Positions 14,107 to 19,962 of a DNA stretch of 19,962 nt are shown piece after piece. Both the position numbers and the translations under genes were made by a program. The notes under the pieces were generated by a model. That model worked only from the letters and a program-made list of their open reading frames with translations. It searched no databases and was not told the DNA's origin. The stretch covers positions 1 to 19,962 of the forward strand of contig JBOGGN010000402.1 of the NCBI GenBank assembly GCA_050744165.1, given 5' to 3'. Positions within the stretch are counted from its first letter, which is position 1. Every line of letters begins with the position of its first letter. The DNA is from JBOGGN01 sp050744165. Lineage in GTDB: Bacteria > Actinomycetota > Acidimicrobiia > Acidimicrobiales > Palsa-688.

Positions 14107-15506
14107 CCCCCCAGGAGACTGTCGAGGCCGCCCTGGCCCTGTCCCGTGCCGACGGCTGCGTCGTCATTGCCGACGAGGCGAGCGAGGCCAACCTGCGGTG
14201 GGCCAACAACACCGTGACCACCAACGGAGTCACCTACAGCCGGCAGCTGACGGTGATCGCCATGGTCGGTCAGAACACGGGAATGGCCACCGGCGTGGTT
14301 TCCCGTAGCGCCGTCACCGCGGACCAGCTGGAGGCCCTGGTCGAATCGGCAGAGGCCGCGGCCCGCGACGGGGCGGCGGCCGAAGACGCCCGGCCGCTCG
14401 TGGCGCCCGGTTCGGCGCTGGCGGCGGCCTCGGCCGCGGCCTGGGAGGCGGGGCCGTCGGAGACGTCGATCGAGGCATTTTCCCATCTCATCCCCTCGTT
14501 GCGAGACGCCTTCGACCAGGCCCGGGGCGCCGGCCGGCTGCTGTTCGGCTTCGCCGAGCACCAGGTCGGCTCCACCTACCTCGGAACCTCGACGGGGCTG
14601 CGGCTGCGCCACGACCAGCCCACTGGACGCCTGGAACTCAACGCCAAGTCGGCCGACTTCGCCCGCTCCGCCTGGCTTGGCCGGGGCGGGGCGAGCTTCG
14701 ACGGCTATGACCTGGTCGCCCTCGACGCCGAGCTGGGCCAGCGGCTGGCCTGGGCCGAGCAGCGCATCGAACTGCCCGCAGGCCGCTACGAGACGCTGCT
14801 GCCCGCCACCTCCGTCGCCGACCTGATGATCTACCTGTACTGGTCGGCGGGCGCCCGGAACGCCTACGAGGGCCGGACCGTCTTCAGCAAGGCGGGTGGC
14901 GGTACCCGGGTGGGCGAATCACTGGCCAAGTTGCCGCTGACTCTTCGCAGCGATCCCGGCGACGCCGACCTGGCCTGCTCACCGTTCGCGGAAGCCCACA
15001 TGTCGGGGCCGATGCAGTCGGTGTTCGACAACGGGCTGGCGCTGGCGCCCACGGCGTGGATCCGGGAGGGGAAGCTGGCCAACCTGCTCCAAACCCGGCA
15101 GTCAGCAGAGCTGACGGGCCTGGCGCTGACACCCGCCGTGGACAACCTGATCCTCGAGGGTCCGCCCGGCGCGGGCGGCCCCTCGATCTCGGAGATGGCC
15201 GAGTCCACTGGTCGGGGCCTGCTCTTGACCTCCCTGTGGTACATCCGCGAGGTCGACCCCCAGACGCTTTTGCTCACCGGGCTTACCCGCGACGGGGTGT
15301 ACCTGGTCGACGCCGGGGAGGTCGTCGGGGCGGTCAACAACTTCCGTTTCAACGAAAGCCCCGTGGACCTGCTGGCCCGAGCCAGCGAGATTGGGGCGAC
15401 GGAGCGGACCTTGTCGCGTGAATGGTCGGACTATTTCAACCGTACGGCGATGCCGCCGCTGCGCATTCCCGACTTCAACATGTCGTCGGTGAGCCAGGCG
15501 ACGTAG
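14103..15506 (+). CDS. pmbA: TldE/PmbA, non-catalytic partner of TldD
   Basis: This 467-residue protein starts from the GTG at 14103, whose GTGA overlaps the tldD stop. The frame extends 20 codons further upstream (to 14043), but that part lies inside tldD. It has the PmbA/TldE layout: an N-terminal domain with ADEASEANLRWANNTVTTNG and TGMATGV, and a C-terminal barrel with GRYETLLPATSVADLM, FDNGL, RQSAELTG and FRFNESPVDLL. It lacks the HExxxH zinc site, as expected for the E subunit, which shapes the substrate channel of the heterodimer. Equal dosage with TldD through the stop-start overlap is the likely reason for the arrangement. A region of 96 bases without recognisable features separates it from the convergent secreted-protein gene. 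Confidence 0.93.
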   Translation: MTPQETVEAALALSRADGCVVIADEASEANLRWANNTVTTNGVTYSRQLTVIAMVGQNTGMATGVVSRSAVTADQLEALVESAEAAARDGAAAEDARPLVAPGSALAAASAAAWEAGPSETSIEAFSHLIPSLRDAFDQARGAGRLLFGFAEHQVGSTYLGTSTGLRLRHDQPTGRLELNAKSADFARSAWLGRGGASFDGYDLVALDAELGQRLAWAEQRIELPAGRYETLLPATSVADLMIYLYWSAGARNAYEGRTVFSKAGGGTRVGESLAKLPLTLRSDPGDADLACSPFAEAHMSGPMQSVFDNGLALAPTAWIREGKLANLLQTRQSAELTGLALTPAVDNLILEGPPGAGGPSISEMAESTGRGLLLTSLWYIREVDPQTLLLTGLTRDGVYLVDAGEVVGAVNNFRFNESPVDLLARASEIGATERTLSREWSDYFNRTAMPPLRIPDFNMSSVSQAT

Positions 15507-15602
15507 CCACCCCTGGGAGCTGGGCGACCTGGGGCCACGGCCGCCGATAAGGGCCCATGACCTCTGCCGTTCAACCAGGAAAACCCGGCCCGCTAGGAGG
15601 CT
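15507..15602. other. Convergent gap between pmbA and the secreted-protein gene
   Basis: These 96 bases separate two convergent 3' ends. I see no clear terminator hairpin, repeat or ORF. Confidence 0.5.
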
Positions 15603-16376
15603 TTACTGCACCCCGCAATTTGATTCGCCAATATAGAGGTCGCCCACTGCGGTTGGTCCGATCAAGTGCTGGTGGGCGGCGTACACGGTGATCGAGCCGT
15701 CCGGGTTCGTCGTCTTTTGGTTGAACGTCCAGGTGAAGGTTTCCTTGTCCGTCGAACTGGCGTAGAGGTATCCGCTGACGCTGTAATTCGCCGTTGGACT
15801 ATTGGGGATCGAGACCGTGGTAGTTGGGTTGCCATTGGTGTCGGTCGCGGTCACCACCTGGCCGTTGGACAAGGTGGTGCCGCCGCTGTTGCCTGTCGCC
15901 GACGCAGTGCAGTGGCTGGCCGCCGAGTCGGCAGTGAAGGGACCGGCATACACGCATGACGTCTCGGTCCCCGGGCACGACCCCGAGGGCTGGGTCTCGC
16001 TGGCAATAGAAGTCGACGACTTGACCGACCCGAACGCTCCTACCGTCCCCTTGGTGGTGACCGTCAGGGTCCCTGAGTCGAAGAACGTCGCCGGCCCATA
16101 GGTCACGTCCTCCGAGGCCACGGTGGTGGTGATACCGCTAGAGCCGTTCGACGGAAGGGTGACGCTGGGATCGGGTCCATACGGGGGCTGGAGAGAACCG
16201 AAGAGGGAGATGTGGGCATAGACGCCGTAGGCACCACCGATATCGGAGTTCACCTGAGCCGAGGCTTGGCCGCTCGAGACGAACAGTCCTCCCACCACCA
16301 TCGCCAGGGCCACCACCGGCGACATGCGCCTCCCCCACCTGACGCAGCTACCGGAAACATTCAAACGGTCCGACAT
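15603..16376 (-). CDS. Secreted choice-of-anchor P-type protein
   Basis: This 257-residue exported protein starts at ATG 16376, supported by GGGAG 7 bases upstream. The signal peptide has basic RWGRR, hydrophobic SPVVALAMVVGGLFVSS and a cleavage-type GQASA-QV near residue 41. The mature part is Ser/Thr/Gly-rich, starts with AYGVYAHISLFG, contains VTLPSNG and DSAASHC, and ends GDLYIGESNCGVQ. These elements resemble the actinobacterial choice-of-anchor P family (secreted beta-rich proteins of unknown role). Cys residues at SCPGTETSC, SHC and SNC could form two disulphides. There is no LPXTG or C-terminal membrane anchor, so it is probably released or held non-covalently. It is less GC-biased and richer in Thr/Asn codons than its neighbours. 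The frame extends upstream to 16487, but that part carries the promoter. Confidence 0.72.
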   Translation of the reverse strand: MSDRLNVSGSCVRWGRRMSPVVALAMVVGGLFVSSGQASAQVNSDIGGAYGVYAHISLFGSLQPPYGPDPSVTLPSNGSSGITTTVASEDVTYGPATFFDSGTLTVTTKGTVGAFGSVKSSTSIASETQPSGSCPGTETSCVYAGPFTADSAASHCTASATGNSGGTTLSNGQVVTATDTNGNPTTTVSIPNSPTANYSVSGYLYASSTDKETFTWTFNQKTTNPDGSITVYAAHQHLIGPTAVGDLYIGESNCGVQ

Positions 16377-16457
16377 GTCTTCTCCCAATCGAGCGCGGTT
16401 GCGATGAGAGGCCGCATATTCCACGGCTGGATGTGCCGTTTGGGCCCAATCGTGGCG

Positions 16458-16487
16458 AACGTAAACCCCGTGTGCCGTCACTGTCAA
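16458..16487 (-). promoter_or_regulatory. Promoter of the secreted-protein gene
   Basis: Read on the minus strand, a perfect TTGACA (16487-16482) is followed after 18 bases by TACGTT (16463-16458), a TAnnnT -10. Transcription would start near 16450, giving a leader of about 75 nt before ATG 16376. Confidence 0.5.
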
Positions 16488-16492
16488 TAAGT

Positions 16493-16520
16493 GTGAGCCA
16501 CATCTAACTCACTATGTGAG
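16493..16520. promoter_or_regulatory. GTGAG/CTCAC palindromic cluster upstream of the promoter
   Basis: CTCAC-TAT-GTGAG (16508-16520) is a perfect 13-bp inverted repeat, and a further GTGAG (16493-16497) lies 10 bases away. All three arms sit directly upstream of the -35 of the secreted-protein promoter, where an activator or repressor would bind. The regulator is unknown. Confidence 0.4.
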
Positions 16521-16623
16521 CTGAGTTTGTCCTCGCGATATGTGCGTTCGCCGCCTTCGCCACCGCGAGATATCCGGGACCGCAGAGCGCATTCGCGGAT
16601 GGGAGCGCAAGCTGCAAGAGCGA
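16521..16623. other. Gap between the rmd 3' end and the GTGAG/CTCAC palindromes
   Basis: This stretch holds a modest inverted repeat, CTCGCG near 16533 and CGCGAG near 16564, that could form the terminator of the rmd transcript. No ORF is credible here. Confidence 0.3.
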
Positions 16624-17523
16624 TCACGCCGCCGGACAGCGCCGCCAGTACTCGACCACGTCGCGCAGCGTCTCGCCCAAACCGAACTCCGGTTGCCAGC
16701 CGGTCGCCTGGACCAACCGGGCCGGGTCACCTCGCAGATCGGGCAGATCGACGGGGCGCAAGCGGGCGGGGTCGGTGCGGACGACCATGGGCCAGCCGAC
16801 CAGGGAGACCAGCTGCTGCACGACGTCGGTCAGGGCCACCGAGGTACCGGTGCACACGTTGTAGACATCGCCTGCCGCACCGTTTTCGGCCAGCAACCGG
16901 TAGGCCCGCACCACGTCGCGCACGTCGAGCAGGTCGCGGCGGACCTCGAGGTTGCCCGTGAGCAACTCGGTGACGCCGCGGCGCTGCCCTTCGACAATCT
17001 GGCGGGCCATGGCGGGAGCAAAGAACCGGTCTGCCTGGCCGGGCCCGGTGTGGTTGAAGGGCCGGACGCGCACCACGTCGAGGCCCCAGCCGAGGTGGGC
17101 CTGGAGACCCGCCAGTTCGGCCGCCGCCTTGCTGGCGGCATACGGCGTGGCCGGGCGGAAGGGGCAGTCCTCGGTAAGTGGGAGCTCGGCGGCGGGCACC
17201 ACCCCGTAGACCTCGACCGAGCTCACGAGGACCACCCGGGCGCCGGGTGCGCAGTCCCGGACGGCGCCGAGCAGGTGGACGGTGCCAAGAGCGTTGACGG
17301 CGAACACCTCAGCCGGCGCGTCCCACGACGAGGCGACACTGGCCTGGGCCGCCAGGTGGTACACGACCTCGGGGCGAGCCGCCTCCACCGCCGGGCGCAA
17401 CGCCGCGGGGTTGGTGACGTCGACCGCGGGGTCGGCGACGACGACCTCATCGCCACGCTCGGCCAGGTGCCGCGTGAGCCAGGGGCCAACGAAGCCGTGG
17501 CCGCCAGTGACGAACACCCGCAC
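16624..17523 (-). CDS. rmd: NAD(P)-dependent sugar reductase/epimerase, RMD-type (GDP-4-dehydro-6-deoxy-D-mannose reductase)
   Basis: This 299-residue extended short-chain dehydrogenase starts at GTG 17523, 11 bases after the stop of the GT4 gene upstream. The Rossmann motif is GGHGFVG (residues ~7-13), followed by YHLAAQASV, VSSVEVYG and the catalytic YAASK (Tyr-xxx-Lys). Downstream motifs RPFNHTGPGQ, EVRRDLLDVRDVVRAY and RLRPVDLPDLRGDPARL match GDP-6-deoxy-D-mannose reductases, which reduce the 4-keto product of GDP-mannose dehydratase to GDP-D-rhamnose. The matching dehydratase (Gmd) is not in the window. It could instead be a relative acting on another NDP-4-keto-6-deoxy sugar. It sits in tandem with a GT4 enzyme, so the product is probably used in a surface glycan. 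The frame is open to 17637, but that part overlaps the preceding gene. Confidence 0.78.
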   Translation of the reverse strand: MRVFVTGGHGFVGPWLTRHLAERGDEVVVADPAVDVTNPAALRPAVEAARPEVVYHLAAQASVASSWDAPAEVFAVNALGTVHLLGAVRDCAPGARVVLVSSVEVYGVVPAAELPLTEDCPFRPATPYAASKAAAELAGLQAHLGWGLDVVRVRPFNHTGPGQADRFFAPAMARQIVEGQRRGVTELLTGNLEVRRDLLDVRDVVRAYRLLAENGAAGDVYNVCTGTSVALTDVVQQLVSLVGWPMVVRTDPARLRPVDLPDLRGDPARLVQATGWQPEFGLGETLRDVVEYWRRCPAA

Positions 17524-17534
17524 GGGGTGGGACC

Positions 17535-18725
17535 CTACCCGGCCCCGGCGACCGCCTCGGCGTAGACGGCACGGGTGAGGGTGACGGTGTGTTCCCAACT
17601 GAACGCCGCCGCCCGGGCCGTGCCCGCCAGAGCCCACCGTCGGAGCTCAGCGGGGTCGGCCAGAAGGGCGGCCAGGGCCTCAGTCCAGGCGTCGACCTCT
17701 CGCGGGGGGACGAGGCGGGCGGCGCCCCCGGCGACCTCACGCAGGGCGGGGATGTCGGAGCACACGACCGGGGTCCCCTGGGCCATGGCCTCGAGCACCG
17801 GGAGGCCGAAACCCTCGTGGCGGCTCGGCAGGGCGAAGAGGGTGGCGCCGGCGTACAGCGCCCGGAGCTGCGCCTCTTCGACCGGGCCCAGCAGGCGCAG
17901 CAGTGGATCCCTCTCCCCCGCACCGGGGTTCCCGAGGCGGTCGAGCACGTCGCCAGGCACCAGGTTCTGCGACAACCACCCCGTCGGCCCGGCCAGCACC
18001 AGGCGGTGTCCCGCGGCCCGGCCGGAGTCGACCAGGGAAACGAACGCCCGGACCAGCGTGGCCACATCCTTCCTCGGTTCGAGGGTGCCCACCCACAGCA
18101 GGTAGGGCGCCCCCGCCAGGCCATGGCGATCGATTGCCGCCGCCACCTCGTCGGGTGTCGCAATCACGTTGTCGACGCCGTTGGGCACCACTCGCAACCG
18201 GTCTTCGGGGATGCGGGTGTGGGCCAGGATTTCTGCCTTCGCGGCCTCGCTGACGGTGATGACCAGGTCGGCCCGGCGGGCGGTCGCCGCCAGGCCCCGG
18301 GCATGGAACCAGCGGCCGTGCCACCCGAAGGTGTCGGGGAACAAAACGGTGGCCACATCGTGCACCGTGACCACGAGCGGGACCCGGCTCCGAGGGGGTA
18401 CCGCCACCGAGGGAGCGTGGACAACGTCGACGGCACCAAGTTCGGGCGCAAGTCGGGCAAGAGGTAGTAATCCGAACGTGTTCCATCCTTCGTAAAGCAA
18501 CTGACGGGGAAGGGGCAGCCGGATCGGGGCCCGGCTTCCCCCCCCGCCCGCTTTCCAAGCGGCGGCCACGACGGCTGCCCGGTGGCGGGCCGTGAAGGCG
18601 ACCACCTCGTCGCCGGGAACGCAGCGTGGCAGCAGGGTCACCAGCTTCGCCGTGTAGCGTCCGATCCCGCCCGGCGGCCGATACAGGAGCTGCTCGACGT
18701 TGACCGCCACCCGCACCAAACGCAT
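17535..18725 (-). CDS. GT4-family glycosyltransferase (GT-B fold)
   Basis: This is a 396-residue retaining glycosyltransferase of the GT4 type. The N-terminal domain has VNVEQLLYRPPGGIGRYT (the donor/acceptor GGxGRY loop) and TVHDVATVLFP. The C-terminal nucleotide-sugar domain has VGTLEPRKDVATLVRAF and the E-x7-E signature in RHEGFGLPVLEAMAQGTPVV. It probably adds a mannose- or deoxyhexose-type sugar to an envelope glycan; the donor cannot be read from sequence, but the rmd gene 11 bases downstream points to a GDP-sugar. ATG 18725 is listed. GTG 18716 is equally plausible, with GGAGAGG 9 bases before it, and GTG 18710 is possible. The frame stays open to 18908, but that part lies over the divergent gene. 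Every possible start overlaps the 5' end of that gene. Confidence 0.88.
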   Translation of the reverse strand: MRLVRVAVNVEQLLYRPPGGIGRYTAKLVTLLPRCVPGDEVVAFTARHRAAVVAAAWKAGGGGSRAPIRLPLPRQLLYEGWNTFGLLPLARLAPELGAVDVVHAPSVAVPPRSRVPLVVTVHDVATVLFPDTFGWHGRWFHARGLAATARRADLVITVSEAAKAEILAHTRIPEDRLRVVPNGVDNVIATPDEVAAAIDRHGLAGAPYLLWVGTLEPRKDVATLVRAFVSLVDSGRAAGHRLVLAGPTGWLSQNLVPGDVLDRLGNPGAGERDPLLRLLGPVEEAQLRALYAGATLFALPSRHEGFGLPVLEAMAQGTPVVCSDIPALREVAGGAARLVPPREVDAWTEALAALLADPAELRRWALAGTARAAAFSWEHTVTLTRAVYAEAVAGAG

Positions 18726-19920
18726 CCTCTCCGTCCAGCCCGTCGCCGAGCGCGGGGGCTCTGACCGGGCCCTGGCCCGGACTGTCCGCAGCCTCACCGC
18801 AGCGGGCTGGGAGTGCCATATTGCCCTGCCGGAGCCGTCGCCGATGGCAGAGGAGTTCATCGCGGGCGGGGCGACGCTGCACGTCGTGCCGATGCGCCGC
18901 ATCACCACCAGCGGCTCCCTTCAGTACTGGCTCGGCTACCTCGTCGCCTGGCCGCTCGCGGTCACCCGGCTCACTCGGCTGGTCCGGCGGCTCGACGCCA
19001 GCGTCGTGCACAGCAACTCCCTGCACCCCTGGTACGGGTGGGCCGCGGCCGACCTGACCGGCCGGCCCCACGTGTGGCACGCCCGGGAGATCGTGGTCCA
19101 GTCCCGCGCCGCGCTGGCGCTGGAACGATGGCTGTGCGCCCACTTCGCGGCCACGGTGGTTGCCGTGTCACGGGCGGTGGCCGACCAGCTCCGGCCGGGC
19201 AACGTGGTCGTCGTGTATGACCAGGTGGATGGCGCCGAGTTCCGGCCGGGGCGAGCCGGGGCCTTTCGGGCCCGGATCGGGCTCCCTGACGAGGCGGTCG
19301 TCGTCGGAAGCGCGGGGCGCATCGACACGTGGAAGGGGCTCGACGTCCTGCTCGACGCAGTGCCCGAGCTGCAACGCCACCGCCCCGACCTGGAGGTCGC
19401 CATCGCCGGCGCTCCGGTCGCGGGCAAGGAGGCATTCGCCGAACGGCTGTCGGCGCGCGCCCGGGCCATGCCGGGGGTCCATTGGGTGGGCGCTCGGTCC
19501 GATGTGGCCGACCTGATCGCCGACCTGGACGTACTGGTGATGGCGTCGACGGAGCCGGAGCCGTTCGGGCTGGCGGCCGTCGAGGCCTTGGCCTCTGGAG
19601 TCCCGGTGGTGGCCACGGCCGCGGGGGGGCCGCTGGAGATCCTCGGGCCCGAACCAGCGGGCTCGGGGCGGTTGGTGGCGCCGGGTGACGCCGCGGCGCT
19701 GGCGAGCGCGGTGCTGTCGTTGTTGCCAGCCGGCGCGTCGAGCACCGAGCACCGCCGGGCGCGGCCGGTGCTGGCGACCGCCACGCCACGGGGCGACCTG
19801 GCGGCGGTGCTCGAGGCGGTCAGCCGGCGCCCGAAGCAGCGCCTCGACTGGCGGCACCTCGACTGGCGGCGGCGGCGCGGTACAGAGCCAGGAGCACATC
19901 GGCGGAGCGGCTCCCGCTGA
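18700..19920 (+). CDS. GT4-family glycosyltransferase, TTG start, unusual extended C-terminus
   Basis: This is a 406-residue GT-B glycosyltransferase with N-terminal KRILSVQPVAERGGSDRAL, VVHSNSLHPWYGW and HAREIVVQ, then GSAGRIDTWKGLDVLLDAV and the E-x7-E site in EPEPFGLAAVEALASGVPVV. TTG 18700 is the only start that keeps the first beta strand: a TAG lies in frame at 18655 and no other start codon lies between. AGGAG lies 11 bases upstream of it. The recognisable protein ends near AVLEAVSRRP (about 19830). The last ~30 residues (LDWRHLDWRRRRG and onward) are Arg-rich and repetitive and overlap an opposite-strand gene end, so they may be an extension after loss of the original stop. Substrate unknown; likely the same surface-glycan pathway as its neighbours. 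Confidence 0.85.
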   Translation: MTATRTKRILSVQPVAERGGSDRALARTVRSLTAAGWECHIALPEPSPMAEEFIAGGATLHVVPMRRITTSGSLQYWLGYLVAWPLAVTRLTRLVRRLDASVVHSNSLHPWYGWAAADLTGRPHVWHAREIVVQSRAALALERWLCAHFAATVVAVSRAVADQLRPGNVVVVYDQVDGAEFRPGRAGAFRARIGLPDEAVVVGSAGRIDTWKGLDVLLDAVPELQRHRPDLEVAIAGAPVAGKEAFAERLSARARAMPGVHWVGARSDVADLIADLDVLVMASTEPEPFGLAAVEALASGVPVVATAAGGPLEILGPEPAGSGRLVAPGDAAALASAVLSLLPAGASSTEHRRARPVLATATPRGDLAAVLEAVSRRPKQRLDWRHLDWRRRRGTEPGAHRRSGSR

Positions 19921-19962
19921 TATGTTCGACCTGGCGGTGCCCAGCCGCGACCAGGCGTCCCC
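19820..19962 (-). CDS. C-terminus of a further glycosyltransferase, 5' part outside window
   Basis: On the minus strand the frame enters from the right edge and ends in TGA at 19820-19822 after 46 residues. It reads GRLVAAGHRQVEHISG, then SRSADVLLALYRAAAASRG and an Ala/Gly/Ser tail. The SADVLLALYR helix after an AxGHRQxE segment is the usual C-terminal ending of GT4 glycosyltransferases (compare FSWERSADxLLxLYR). It converges with, and overlaps by 101 bases, the plus-strand glycosyltransferase. Only the end is visible, so the family call rests on this short motif. Confidence 0.55.
   Translation of the reverse strand, partial: GRLVAAGHRQVEHISGSRSADVLLALYRAAAASRGAASRGAASGAG
19842..19871. repeat. 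15-bp tandem duplication in the convergent gene overlap
   Basis: CCTCGACTGGCGGC is repeated at 19842 and 19857 (period 15, differing at the last base of the unit). It encodes LDWRH/LDWRR in the plus-strand protein and AASRG repeated in the minus-strand one, so a single duplication lengthened both C-termini by five residues in phase. Confidence 0.85.

Overview
The window is GC-rich throughout and reads as chromosome of a high-GC Gram-positive bacterium. The best fit is Actinobacteria, probably an Acidimicrobiia-like lineage. Evidence is the actinobacterial families DUF3499 and DUF5719, a choice-of-anchor P type secreted protein, frequent GTG/TTG starts, ATGA/GTGA stop-start overlaps and weakly marked ribosome sites. 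The lineage is inferred from protein resemblance only. No rRNA, tRNA, CRISPR array or phage module was seen.

Layout. (1) Bases 1-3579, minus strand: an apparent operon of DUF3499, a CPBP/CAAX-type membrane protease, a 56-residue zinc-ribbon protein and a very large polytopic membrane protein that runs off the left edge. (2) 3737-5740, plus strand: ftsH, followed by a non-coding stretch built from a 57-bp tandem repeat. (3) 5971-11893, minus strand: a membrane-anchored thioredoxin-fold protein, a 282-bp element with inverted ends that looks like an insertion-sequence remnant, then DUF5719 and a large glycosyltransferase-2/membrane fusion. The glycosyltransferase is transcribed first. (4) 12032-12406, plus strand: a small coiled-coil protein with the clearest promoter and Shine-Dalgarno site in the window, followed by stacked hairpins. 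(5) 12595-15506, plus strand: tldD and pmbA/tldE, overlapping by GTGA. (6) 15603-16376, minus strand: a secreted choice-of-anchor P type protein with its own promoter and palindromic sites. (7) 16624-19962: a nucleotide-sugar/glycan cluster with an RMD-type reductase, two divergent GT-B glycosyltransferases whose 5' ends overlap, and the C-terminus of a third glycosyltransferase entering on the minus strand from the right.

The main theme is the cell envelope: membrane proteolysis (FtsH, CPBP), lipid-linked or polytopic glycosyltransferases, and GDP-deoxyhexose synthesis with GT4 enzymes. TldD/TldE adds a peptide-processing protease.

The most unusual signal is not a known system but a pattern. 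Short tandem duplications (15, 17, 53, 57, 15 and 15 bp units) occur repeatedly, five of the six at gene ends or junctions. Two of them appear to have remodelled genes. One places an in-frame TAG before the probable original end of the CPBP protein. The other duplicated the GT2/DUF5719 junction and created an 18-codon mini-ORF that bridges the two genes by stop-start overlaps.
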